Shown here: positions 41,514 through 50,104 of the stretch, piece by piece
Numbering within the stretch: the first letter of the stretch is position 1
Layout: each line of letters begins with the position of its first letter
NCBI GenBank assembly: GCA_038228295.1
Contig: JBBRPH010000025.1
Location: 3,032 to 67,031, forward strand
DNA from: JAICKM01 sp038228295
Lineage (GTDB): Bacteria > Chloroflexota > Chloroflexia > QHBQ01 > JAICKM01
Reading direction: 5' to 3'
Length of the DNA stretch: 64,000 nt
Made by a program: the position numbers and the translations under genes
Notes under the pieces: model-generated
Database searches by the model: none
What the model saw: only the letters and a program-made list of their open reading frames with translations
Told to the model about the DNA's origin: nothing

Positions 41514-42350
41514 CTATTCGCGATCCTCGATATCGTCGTCCTCGAACTCCGGCTCGTCGTCCGACTCCTCGCCGTCGGAGTCGCTGTCGGCATCGGGATC
41601 GAAGTCGCTGCCGCTGTCGTCGTCTTCGTCGAGGTTGTAGCGCCCGGCCCCGGCCGAGGGCCGATAGGCCGCCGCCGTGCCCTTCGAGGGGAACGATTGG
41701 CGACCCAGCATCGCCGCCGACTGATATTCCTCACGGATGATCAGCGACAGCCCCTTGTCGCTGACGGTGGTCACGGTCGCGCCGTAGCGATTGCCGGCCT
41801 GGATGAAGCGGATCAGCCGGTGGGCCAGCTTCGGCTCCACCGTGCCCAGGCGTGCGCCGCTATCCGTGCGGGCCTCCAACTGACTGTCCACAACGTGCAA
41901 GGTCACACGGTCGCCGGCAGTGAGCGTAAGCAAAGTCGGGCCGCTTGCCAGATCCACCAGATGGGTCAAGCCGGTTTTGCCAGTCTCTTCGATAAAAGTC
42001 TGGGTGCTGATGCGTGCGCCCGGCTTGGCGGGCGGGCGCTTGGCCGCCGCCGCCGCCGCCGGCTGGGCGGCCAACGGGGCCAGCCGCTGGAGATTCTTCT
42101 GGGCAATGGCATTACCGGGCGAAAGTTCGACCGCACGCTTATAGGCGTCATAGGCTTCGCGGTATTGGCCCAGTTCCAGGTGCGCTTTGCCCAGGCGATT
42201 ATGTGCATCGGCATCGTTGGGATCGATATGTAAAATCGTGCGGTTCACTTCCACCGCATCTTGCCAACGGCTTTGCATTGCCAGGGCAATCGCCTTTTCC
42301 GGCAGCATCCGCCGTAAGCGGGCGATTTCTTCGGGATTTGTCTGAGCCAT
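41514..42350 (-). CDS. TPR protein with acidic C-terminal tail
   Basis: A 278-residue cytoplasmic protein. Residues about 10-100 hold two to three TPR units (AVEVNRTILHIDPNDADAHNRLGKAHLELGQYREAYDAYKRAVELSPGN). A Pro/Ala linker leads to a small beta-rich domain (about 130-215; GDRVTLHVVDSQLEARTDSG...RLIRFIQAGNRYGATV). The last 45 residues are almost all Asp/Glu/Ser. The frame is open to 42410, but AAAGAGGTGG before ATG 42350 marks the start; the extra upstream frame is made by a heptamer repeat. Function unknown; the tail suggests protein or metal binding. Confidence 0.7.
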   Translation of the reverse strand: MAQTNPEEIARLRRMLPEKAIALAMQSRWQDAVEVNRTILHIDPNDADAHNRLGKAHLELGQYREAYDAYKRAVELSPGNAIAQKNLQRLAPLAAQPAAAAAAKRPPAKPGARISTQTFIEETGKTGLTHLVDLASGPTLLTLTAGDRVTLHVVDSQLEARTDSGARLGTVEPKLAHRLIRFIQAGNRYGATVTTVSDKGLSLIIREEYQSAAMLGRQSFPSKGTAAAYRPSAGAGRYNLDEDDDSGSDFDPDADSDSDGEESDDEPEFEDDDIEDRE

Positions 42351-42662
42351 ACAGCCACCTCTTTCGCAGCGATCACAGTTAAAAGTGAAAAGTTGAAAGT
42401 GAAAAGTCAACGCTAAAAAGAAAATCTACAGTGTTTGTGTTAGGTATCGTGCGGTGCGCGCTTATAATACGCAGAAGGTGCCCAATTGGTTCCCACTCCG
42501 GCTGCGAATTCGCCCTATAAACGCAAAGCCCCGCCTGCGGTTATGAGAGTGGGCTGGGTGGGGCGCAGAGTGGAGGGATAAGCACACGAAATGCGGAGGC
42601 AGGCACACCGCGCTAGCAGTGGATTCAGGCGTATCAGGCACGCGGAGCGCGGGTTGTGCGGG
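42351..42662. other. Intergenic region with heptamer repeat
   Basis: A 312-bp spacer between azlD and the TPR gene. It contains the heptamer array at 42378-42405 and nothing else recognisable. Confidence 0.5.
42378..42405. repeat. Heptamer repeat GTKRAAA (four units)
   Basis: GTTAAAA, GTGAAAA, GTTGAAA and GTGAAAA are consecutive 7-bp units just upstream of the TPR gene start. Confidence 0.85.
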
Positions 42663-43001
42663 CTAGCCCCACCCCGGCGGGAGCATACCGAGCAACCCCC
42701 GCCAGATCAGCAGGGTGAGCATACCGAGGACGATGGTCAGGAGCAGGTTCTTGCTGCGCCAGGCCACGAACACGGCGAGCAACCCGGTCACCAAGTAATC
42801 GTTGGCCGGGCTCAGGAGCAGCTGATCGTGCTTGAACAGCACTGCGGGCACAATGATCGCGGTCAGCACGACGGGCGGAACATAGTTCAGCGCCCGCAAG
42901 AGGCCAACCGGCAGAGTGATCTTCCCGAGCAGCGCCAGTGCCGGGTAGCGTACCGCCAGGGTAACGAGCGCCATGCCGGCGATCAAGAGTGCTTCGTTCA
43001 T
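42663..43001 (-). CDS. azlD: AzlD-family branched-chain amino acid exporter subunit
   Basis: A 112-residue membrane protein with about four hydrophobic helices and the AzlD pattern TLAVRYPALALLG...LRALNYVPPVVLTAIIVPAVLF. It is the small partner of AzlC. Its start ATG overlaps the stop of azlC by 4 bp (ATGA), so translation is coupled. It is the last gene of a miaB-azlC-azlD operon. Confidence 0.9.
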   Translation of the reverse strand: MNEALLIAGMALVTLAVRYPALALLGKITLPVGLLRALNYVPPVVLTAIIVPAVLFKHDQLLLSPANDYLVTGLLAVFVAWRSKNLLLTIVLGMLTLLIWRGLLGMLPPGWG

Positions 43002-43738
43002 GACCCGGCCTCCACGGTATCGGGCGCGGCCCCCGGCAGGTGGGTTTCCGCGAGCACCCCCGCCGCCACCCCCAGGAGGGCCGTGACGATCAGGCCGAGC
43101 TTGTTGGGCCAGCTATAGGTCAGCACGGCGCCGAGGCCCGCGACCAGCACGGCCACCACGGCCGGTCGGTTCCGCACCGTCGGCACAAGCAGGCCGATAA
43201 AGGTCGCGATCATGGCGAAATCCAGACCCCAGTTTTGCGGGTTCGGGATGTGCTGTCCGGCCAGGACGCCGACCAGCGCACACACCACCCAATTGGTGTA
43301 CATCGCCACCGCCGACCCCAGGTGATACCAATGCTTGTAGGGGGACGTGTCCGGCTGCTGGTAGCGCCGCACGACCACGACAAAGGTCTCATCGGTCAGC
43401 CAGAAGCCGAGCGGCAGCAGCCAGCGTTGCGGCAAGTGCTTGAGGTACGCGGCCAGCGTGGCCGCGTACAGGGTGTGGCGCAAGTTGACGACGAAAGTGG
43501 TCAGCACGATGAGGGCGACACTCGTGCCGGCGGCCAGCAAATTGGCCGCAATGAACTGCGACGCGCCGGCGAACACAAACGCCGACATCGCCAGCGTGCC
43601 CCACGGTGACAGCCCGCTCGTGGCGGCCACCGCGCCAAAGATGATCGCAAAAGGCACTGCGCCGACAATCAGAGGCAGGGTAGCCTGGGCGCCGGCCCAA
43701 AATTCGCGGGCGCGGGTCGGGTCGGCCGGCGGATGCAT
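42998..43738 (-). CDS. azlC: AzlC-family branched-chain amino acid exporter subunit
   Basis: A 246-residue membrane protein with about seven helices. Family motifs are LPLIVGAVPFAIIFGAVA, SAFVFAGASQFIAANLL, TTFVVNLRHTLYAATLA and FWLTDETFVVVVRRY. AzlCD exports branched-chain amino acids or analogues. The frame is open to 43939 but overlaps miaB; ATG 43738, 11 bp after the miaB stop, is the sensible start. Confidence 0.9.
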   Translation of the reverse strand: MHPPADPTRAREFWAGAQATLPLIVGAVPFAIIFGAVAATSGLSPWGTLAMSAFVFAGASQFIAANLLAAGTSVALIVLTTFVVNLRHTLYAATLAAYLKHLPQRWLLPLGFWLTDETFVVVVRRYQQPDTSPYKHWYHLGSAVAMYTNWVVCALVGVLAGQHIPNPQNWGLDFAMIATFIGLLVPTVRNRPAVVAVLVAGLGAVLTYSWPNKLGLIVTALLGVAAGVLAETHLPGAAPDTVEAGS

Positions 43739-43749
43739 GGGGAACCTAC

Positions 43750-45123
43750 CTACGCACCTACCGCTAGCAACTCGAACTGCGTCCCCGGTCCGACGGCGGG
43801 CAGGGGATCGGCAAGTTCGCCGGTGAGCGACCAGGGGCCGGCGGCGGTGATATGCACGCGGCGCACCTGGCCGCGATGCGGCTCTGTGGCCGCGCCCGGG
43901 AAAAAGACGATCTTGTTGCCGCGCGTGCGCCCGGTCCATTTGCCGCGTTCGCGGGCCTCAACCAGCACTTCCATCGTGCTGCCTACCAGCGGGCCGTTCA
44001 GTTCACGACCGAGTTGCTCTTGCAACGTCTCAATGGCGTGCAAGCGGCGCATCTTCTCTTCGTGCGACACGTCGTCTTCCCAGGTAGCCGATACGGTGCC
44101 CGCACGCGGCGAATAGGCCGCTACGTGGACCTTGTCGAAGCGCACTTCACGCAGCAGGTTCATCGTGTTTTCGAACTGCGCTGCGGTTTCGCCGGGGAAG
44201 CCGACGATAATATCAGTCGCCAGGGTCACGCCAGGGATCGTTTCGCGGATGCGGCGCACCAGATCGTGATAATAGCGCAAGGTGTAGCGGCGGCGCATCC
44301 GGCGCAGCATCTCGTCGTCGCCGGCCTGGACCGGCAGGTTGATATGTTCGCAGGCTTTAGGCAGAGCGGCCACTGTCTCGATCAGCCGCTGGCTCATGTC
44401 TTTGGGGTGCGAGGTGAGGAAGCGGATGCGGTCTAGCTTCGGCACATCGTTGACGGCGATCAGTAGGTCGGCTAAATCGGTACGCGGCGCGAGATCGTGA
44501 CCATAAGTGTCTACGTTCTGGCCCAGCAGCGTCACCTCGCGCACGCCGCGTTCGGTCAACCCGGTGATCTCGCGCACAATATCGGGGATAGTGCGGCTGC
44601 GTTCGCGGCCGCGGCGGAAGGGTACAATACAATAGGTACATGTCTTGTTGCAGCCATAGATGATCGGGATATAGGCGGCGACTGCGCCGGCCTGGGCGTT
44701 AGGCAGCAAGCCCTCCAGCGCCAGTGATACGCCGTACTCACCCAGGTCGGGCGCGGCGTTGTCGGGCAGCCCCACCAGGAAGTCGCGCATGGCCGACGGC
44801 TTGAAGAACAGGTCCACCATCGGGAAGCGCCGCTTGAGCGTCGTCTGATCGTCGGTAACCATGCAGCCGGTGAGCGCCACAAAGGTATTGGGTCGCCGCC
44901 GTTTGAGGCCGGCCAGTTCGCCCAACTTACCGGCGATGCGCTCCTCGGCGCTGGCGCGCACCGAACAAGAGTTCAGCACCACCACATCGGCGCCTTCGAT
45001 CTGCTCGGTCGGCGCATAGCCCCGTCCCTCCAGCGCCGCGCCGATATAGTTGCTATCGGCGACGTTCATCTGGCACCCGACGGTCCACAGGAAATAGGTC
45101 TTTTCGCTCTGCTGCTGGTCCAT
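43750..45123 (-). CDS. miaB: tRNA-2-methylthio-N6-dimethylallyladenosine synthase
   Basis: A radical-SAM methylthiotransferase of about 457 residues that modifies A37 of tRNAs reading UNN codons. An N-terminal UPF0004 domain with WTVGCQMNVADS, LNSCSVRASAEERI and ALTGCMV supplies three Cys for the auxiliary cluster. The radical-SAM motif is CNKTCTYCIVP. The C-terminal TRAM domain begins about GRTRGNKIVFFPG. ATG 45123 is preferred because AGAGG is six bases upstream; ATG 45129 is possible. A TATAAT box lies at 45175-45180 (minus). It uses SAM, as supplied by metK here. Confidence 0.95.
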   Translation of the reverse strand: MDQQQSEKTYFLWTVGCQMNVADSNYIGAALEGRGYAPTEQIEGADVVVLNSCSVRASAEERIAGKLGELAGLKRRRPNTFVALTGCMVTDDQTTLKRRFPMVDLFFKPSAMRDFLVGLPDNAAPDLGEYGVSLALEGLLPNAQAGAVAAYIPIIYGCNKTCTYCIVPFRRGRERSRTIPDIVREITGLTERGVREVTLLGQNVDTYGHDLAPRTDLADLLIAVNDVPKLDRIRFLTSHPKDMSQRLIETVAALPKACEHINLPVQAGDDEMLRRMRRRYTLRYYHDLVRRIRETIPGVTLATDIIVGFPGETAAQFENTMNLLREVRFDKVHVAAYSPRAGTVSATWEDDVSHEEKMRRLHAIETLQEQLGRELNGPLVGSTMEVLVEARERGKWTGRTRGNKIVFFPGAATEPHRGQVRRVHITAAGPWSLTGELADPLPAVGPGTQFELLAVGA

Positions 45124-45311
45124 GCCCATCCTCTAGTGCGTGTGAAACGTGAAACATGATTCTGCTGTCGGATAATTATACGGCACAGGCGGGGCGGGTC
45201 GCAAGGTCGAATGCGGAGCGCGGAATGTAGCAGCGCTACCGACCCCGCGACCGGGGCACAGGCGGCGAGGATCACGAGCGGCATAACGAGTAGCGTGCTA
45301 AAGCAACGCAT
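45066..45311 (-). pseudogene. Truncated lipoprotein leader upstream of miaB
   Basis: From ATG 45311, with AAAGG upstream, the minus strand encodes a clear lipoprotein signal (MRCFSTLLVMPLVILAACAP, lipobox LAAC) for about 28 residues. It then runs into heptamer-rich, low-complexity sequence and finally overlaps the start of miaB out of frame. It looks like the 5' end of a lost lipoprotein gene. Confidence 0.3.
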
Positions 45312-45563
45312 GAGTTTTATACCTTTCACTCACCCTACTATTAAAGTAAAGCTCATCGCCGGCAGCGGCCGTAAGGGGCCGGGCGGGGCGAAAAGCGGCC
45401 AAGAAAGCGGTTGCTGCCGAATTGACACTGCCTAATGAGATGGAGTATAGTTATAGGAACCGATTTAGGGACCGTGCGAAGAGCAAGGCCGGCCCAGCAT
45501 TTTATTAGGATGCGGTAGGATTAGCGGTTCAACGGCAAGCGACCGGCAGGGAGGAGGCCCAAC
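45130..45563. other. Divergent region between miaB and rel
   Basis: About 430 bp. It holds the miaB -10 box, a two-copy GTGAAAC heptamer (45142-45155) and the lipoprotein leader relic. No RNA gene was recognised. Confidence 0.5.
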
Positions 45564-47891
45564 GTGAAAGACCTCAGCACGAAAGCGGCAACCTATCCGC
45601 CGCAGGATAACCTGCCCGACCCGCGTGTGATCCCGCCGGCGGCCGCTTTGGCCCTGCAACCACCGTCTGCCGCCGTCCAACACCCCACCCTGGAACTATT
45701 ACTGGACCGGGTGCGCGCCTATGCCGAACCAAGCGCGAGCGATCTGGCGGGCATCGAGCGCGCCTATCATTTTGCGGCCAAAGCCCATGAACCACAAAAA
45801 CGCGAGAGCGGCGAACCTTACGTGCTGCACTGCCTTGCCGTTGCCATGATCCTGGCGGAAATGCACTTGGTGGACCCGGAGACGGTGCAAGCGGCGCTGC
45901 TGCACGATACCATTGAGGATTGCCCCGGCGTCACCCGCGCCATGTTGGCTGCCGAATTCGGCGAACCGGTCGCCAAGTTGGTGGACGGCGTAACCAAACT
46001 GAGCGAACTACCCAAGACGGCGCGTATGGATGATGAAGCCCGTGCCAGCGCCAAAAAACAACAGCAAGCCGAAACGCTGCGTAAAATGTTTATTGCCATG
46101 TTCGACGATATGCGCGTGGTGCTGATCAAGTTGGCCGACCGGGTGCATAATATGCGAACGCTGGGTGTCACCACACCCGATAAACAGCGCCGCATCGCCC
46201 AGCAAACGCTCGAAATCTACGCCCCACTCGCCAACCGCCTCGGCATCTGGCAGTTCAAAAGCGAACTCGAAGACCTAGCGTTCTATTACCTCGAACCCGG
46301 ACGCTACAACGAATTGGTGGAGCAGATCCAGGAACGCAAAGACAGCAGCACCCGCTATATTCAGCGGGTCATTGTGGCGCTGGAACGGGCGTTGCGCGAT
46401 GCGGGCATTGAATGCGAGATCAAAGGGCGCACCAAGCACGTCTATTCGCTCTACCAGAAAATGCTGCGGAAAAACCGCCCCTCAGATCGTATCTACGACC
46501 TGCTGGCAATGCGCGTCATTGTCAACGAAATCCAGGACTGCTATGCCACCCTCGGCGTGATCCATACGCTCTGGCCCCCGATTGTCGGTGAATTTGACGA
46601 CTATATTGCCGTGCCCAAAGAGAGCCTTTACCAGTCGCTGCACACCGCAGTATGGGCCTTCGACAACAAGCCGCTGGAAATTCAGATCCGCACCCACAAA
46701 ATGCACGAGACGGCGGAGTTCGGCATTGCCGCGCACTGGCGCTACAAAGAGGGCCAGCGCACCGCACGGCGCGACCGCGAATATGAGGCCAAAATCGCTA
46801 ATCTGCGCCGGCAAATGGATTGGCGGCACGACATCGAAGACGCGCAGGAGTTTGTCGATTCGCTGCAATCCGACATCTTCCAGGATTATATCTACGTCTA
46901 CACGCCGAGTGGCGATATTGTCGAGTTGCCCAAAGGCTCCACGCCCATTGACTTTGCCTTCCGCATCCATACTGAGTTAGGTTATCAGTGCGGCGGCGCG
47001 ACGATCAACGGCAAAATCGTCACGCTTGACACCGCACTTAATAACGGCGACCAAATCCGCATTATCAAAGACCCGCGCCGTAAGGGGCCGAGCCGTGATT
47101 GGATTCAGTCGGGGCGCGGCTACGTCAGCACGGCCAATGCGCGGCAAAAGATCACCCAGTGGTTCCGCCGCCAAGCGCATGGCGAGAACGTGGTCCAGGG
47201 CCGCGAGATCTTGGAAAGCGAACTGAAGCGGCTGGGCTTCCACGATATGCCACAAGCCGACATCTTGGCGCTCTTCCCGCGCTACGACACCTTCGAAAAG
47301 CTGCTGGAAGCTATCGGTAACACCGACATCGGCCCGGCGGGTATTGCGGCCAAACTGCACCCGCTCCGCAGCATCGCGCCCGCCACGCGCGTGCCGATCC
47401 CCAGTGGGCACAACCTGCCCTCGCTCAACTTGGGCGACGCGGGCAACCTGTTAAGTACCATCGCCCGCTGTTGCCGGCCCATGCCCGGCGATGAGATTAT
47501 GGGCTATACAACGCGCGGGCGTGGCATTAGTGTGCATCGCGCCGATTGTCATAATATCGTCAACCTGAAAGAGCCGGACCGCGAGCGCCTAGTGCGCGTC
47601 AGTTGGGACGGCATGAAAGGGCAGCGTTATCTGGCGCGGGTGCGGATCGAAGCGCTCGACCGCGTGGGCCTGCTGCGCGACGTGACCACGATGGTAGCCG
47701 ACGAACGGGTGAACATGAACGATGTGGTCAGTGGCGCGAACAGCGGCGGCGGCACCCAACACATCACCGCAAATCTGGAAGTGACCGATGTGGATCAGTT
47801 AATGCGCCTGATGGCCCGCCTGCAAAGCATCAGTGGCGTGTTCGATGTGCGCCGCGACGTGCCGAGCGAGCGAACGCACCGACCAACCTAA
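45564..47891 (+). CDS. rel: Bifunctional (p)ppGpp synthetase/hydrolase (Rel/SpoT)
   Basis: A 775-residue stringent-response enzyme. The hydrolase HD domain has HCLAVAMILAEM...ALLHDTIED. The synthetase domain has KGRTKHVYSLYQKM, DLLAMRVIV and DYIAVPKESLYQSLHTAVW. TGS (about 450-510, YVYTPSGDIVELPKGSTPIDFAFRIHTELG) and ACT (last 80 residues) regulatory domains follow. The synthetase loop reads PKESLYQSLH where many Rel proteins have PKxNxYQSLH, a mild variation. Start is GTG 45564 with GGGAGGAGG upstream. Both catalytic motifs look intact. Confidence 0.95.
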   Translation: MKDLSTKAATYPPQDNLPDPRVIPPAAALALQPPSAAVQHPTLELLLDRVRAYAEPSASDLAGIERAYHFAAKAHEPQKRESGEPYVLHCLAVAMILAEMHLVDPETVQAALLHDTIEDCPGVTRAMLAAEFGEPVAKLVDGVTKLSELPKTARMDDEARASAKKQQQAETLRKMFIAMFDDMRVVLIKLADRVHNMRTLGVTTPDKQRRIAQQTLEIYAPLANRLGIWQFKSELEDLAFYYLEPGRYNELVEQIQERKDSSTRYIQRVIVALERALRDAGIECEIKGRTKHVYSLYQKMLRKNRPSDRIYDLLAMRVIVNEIQDCYATLGVIHTLWPPIVGEFDDYIAVPKESLYQSLHTAVWAFDNKPLEIQIRTHKMHETAEFGIAAHWRYKEGQRTARRDREYEAKIANLRRQMDWRHDIEDAQEFVDSLQSDIFQDYIYVYTPSGDIVELPKGSTPIDFAFRIHTELGYQCGGATINGKIVTLDTALNNGDQIRIIKDPRRKGPSRDWIQSGRGYVSTANARQKITQWFRRQAHGENVVQGREILESELKRLGFHDMPQADILALFPRYDTFEKLLEAIGNTDIGPAGIAAKLHPLRSIAPATRVPIPSGHNLPSLNLGDAGNLLSTIARCCRPMPGDEIMGYTTRGRGISVHRADCHNIVNLKEPDRERLVRVSWDGMKGQRYLARVRIEALDRVGLLRDVTTMVADERVNMNDVVSGANSGGGTQHITANLEVTDVDQLMRLMARLQSISGVFDVRRDVPSERTHRPT

Positions 47892-47987
47892 CCCGTGAGG
47901 CCAGTAGCGAGTGTTGAGTTAAACGAGCTTCCGCACCTTTTGTAGGGAGCAAGCATACCGTTAGCATAGAGGAGAACCCCAAGCGAC

Positions 47988-48992
47988 ATGACTCCGACTC
48001 CGATTCTCGTGCAAATTGGCCCGCTGGCCGTGCGCTGGTACAGCGTGATGATCGTGCTGGGCGCAATCGCGGCGACCTGGATCGCCAACCGCGAGGCGCG
48101 GCGGCGCGGCCAAGACCCCGAACACGTCTGGCAGTTGCTGCCGCCGGTGCTGATCCTCGGTATTATCGGTGCGCGACTGGGTTGGGTCGTGGTCAGCCTC
48201 AAAGAGATCCAGGACAAGGGCGGCTGGCTACACGCTTTCGCCGTCTGGGAAGGCGGCCTGAGCATCCAGGGCGCGGTGATCGGTGGGCTAATCGCTGCCG
48301 CGTTCTACACGCGCCGCCACCGGCTCGACTTTTTCGAGTGGGCCGACATCGTGATCCCCGGCGTGGCGCTGGCCCAGGCGATTGGGCGCTGGGGCAATTA
48401 TTTCAACCAAGAGCTGTTCGGCGCACCCTGCACCCAGCCCTGGTGTATCCCGATCTCCGATGCGGTGCTGTCAAGTCAGGCCAAATACGCGCAGTATGCC
48501 GGACAAGGCATCCACTTTGCGCCGACCTTCGCTTATGAGATGATCTGGAACCTGATCAACTTCGGCATCCTGATGTGGCTGGGCCGCCAAACGCGCATGG
48601 AACTGCGGACCGGCGACCTGTTCTGGGTCTACGGCATCTTCTACTCCATCGGACGCTTCTTCCTCGAAGACGTTCGCCTGGACAGCGCCATCGTCAGCGG
48701 GCAAAAAGCACCGCAAGTGTTCGCCCTGCTGACCATCGTCGTCTGCTGGGGCGCGCTGATCTGGCGGCACCGCCCCGGCTCAACCGCCCCGGTTGCGGTC
48801 GTCGCCGACCTCGACGCGCTCAATGCGCCCGATGCCGCCGACACAGCCGAATACGCCGACGGTGTGCCCAATGAAGCCTACGCGGTAGACCACGACGAAG
48901 ACGGCGACCTGGTAGAGCCGGTGACGCACCCGGAGCCGGTGATTGCCCAAACCGAGAGTGACGGCGGCGACCTAGCAACTGCCCGCCCGTAG
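47988..48992 (+). CDS. lgt: Prolipoprotein diacylglyceryl transferase
   Basis: A 334-residue membrane enzyme that attaches diacylglycerol to lipobox cysteines, as needed by the GH13 lipoprotein at 3250. Motifs are IIGARLGWVV, FAVWEGGLSIQGAVIGG and the signature GRWGNYFNQELFG, with about seven membrane helices. The C-terminal 60 residues form an unusual acidic tail (VADLDALNAPDAADTAEYADG...DEDGDLVEP) beyond the normal end. AGAGGAG lies 13 bases before ATG 47988. Confidence 0.95.
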   Translation: MTPTPILVQIGPLAVRWYSVMIVLGAIAATWIANREARRRGQDPEHVWQLLPPVLILGIIGARLGWVVVSLKEIQDKGGWLHAFAVWEGGLSIQGAVIGGLIAAAFYTRRHRLDFFEWADIVIPGVALAQAIGRWGNYFNQELFGAPCTQPWCIPISDAVLSSQAKYAQYAGQGIHFAPTFAYEMIWNLINFGILMWLGRQTRMELRTGDLFWVYGIFYSIGRFFLEDVRLDSAIVSGQKAPQVFALLTIVVCWGALIWRHRPGSTAPVAVVADLDALNAPDAADTAEYADGVPNEAYAVDHDEDGDLVEPVTHPEPVIAQTESDGGDLATARP

Positions 48993-49288
48993 CACCATTT
49001 AGCGCACAAAGGGCACAAAAATGACGGGAGGCAGTGGGGTCTCCGGCGCTTTTGGTGATCCAGAGAAATGGCCTGCCTGAAATAGACGGTCCTCCTCAAC
49101 AGGTCACTTCCTGCTATCCATCGGCATCACCAAAAGCGCCGGAGACCCCAAATAATTTTGAAATTCACACCCATAACAAGGGCGGGACGTACCAGCCATA
49201 AACATTGAGTCTCCAATACTACAGGCAGTAATACTACTTGTAGGCTGCAGTTGTCAAGTAGGATCGATTCCGGTATAAAAGTCGGCAT
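48993..49288. other. Intergenic region with large inverted repeat, border of accessory DNA
   Basis: It contains a CACAAAG-type element and the 24-bp inverted repeat listed separately. The IS21-type right end is thought to begin near 49250. Confidence 0.5.
49036..49149. repeat. 24-bp perfect inverted repeat with 66-bp spacer
   Basis: The arms 49036-49059 and 49126-49149 are exact reverse complements (GGGGTCTCCGG...TGGTGAT). They could form a long stem-loop after lgt, act as a terminator, or be the ends of a tiny non-autonomous element. Confidence 0.85.
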
Positions 49289-49308
49289 TCAACAGTCTCT
49301 GCGGCGGG

Positions 49309-50104
49309 TTACGCCGGCGCTACCGCCGGGCCAGTGTCGCGCTGCGGCCCCGGCGGCCCGCTCGCGACCTCCTCCTTGCCGCGCATTCGGTATGACGTGC
49401 CGCGCAAATAAAACACTTCCCCGTGGTGCAGCAGGCGGTCCACCAGCGCCATCATCAGCGCGCTGTCTCCGCCCACTAACTCGCCCCACGTCGCCAGGCT
49501 CTTGTTCGACGTCACCACCGTCGCCCCCCCGCTCGTAGCGCCCCGCCACAATCTCGTACAGCGCCGGCCCCACCGCCGCGTCCAACGGCAAATACCCGAG
49601 TTCGTCCAAGATCAATACCTGGCATCTTACCAACGGCTCCAGCACCCGCGCCCGCGCCAGCCGCGTTTCCGCCGCTAATACGGCGTTGGCGACCGCCTGC
49701 TCCGTCACAAACCGCACACTGTATCCCAACTGCACCATGCGCGTCCCCACCGCAATCGCCAAGTGCGTCTTGCCCAGCCCACTCGCCCCCACCAGCACCA
49801 GCGCTCCGGCCTGCTCCACAAACGCCCGCTCGCAATAGCGACTCAGCACCGGCCGTTTTAACTCGGGCCGCAGCGTGAAATCAAACTGCTCCAACGTTGC
49901 GGCATAGGGAAAGCCGGCCGCCGTCATCCGCCGCCGCAGTTGGTTCTCCTGCCGCGCCACCACCTCTTCGTTCAACAACTGCTCCAAGAAGTCGCCGTAG
50001 CCTAACTGCTGCGCGCCCGCCTGCTCAATCCACGCGGCGTACACCTGCCGGATGCGCCCTAACTTCAGCACGGTCAGTTGCTGCTCCACGCGCTCCCTCG
50101 TCAT
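49309..50104 (-). pseudogene. istB: IstB-like transposition ATPase, frameshifted
   Basis: The N-terminal three quarters is a normal IstB/DnaC-like AAA+ protein: VGASGLGKTHLAIAVG (Walker A), VLILDELGYLPLD (Walker B), GPALYEIVAGRYERGG. At a run of seven G (49524-49530) the frame shifts. The expected continuation ATVVTSNKSLATWGELVGG is in the next frame and ends at 49309. Removing one G would restore a full protein. It could be a true mutation or a homopolymer sequencing error. Confidence 0.85.

Noticed and set aside
49524..49530. Programmed frameshift in istB
   Set aside because: IS21 IstB is normally made from one frame. The G7 run lacks a typical A-rich slippery heptamer or clear downstream structure. 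Mutation or sequencing error fits better.
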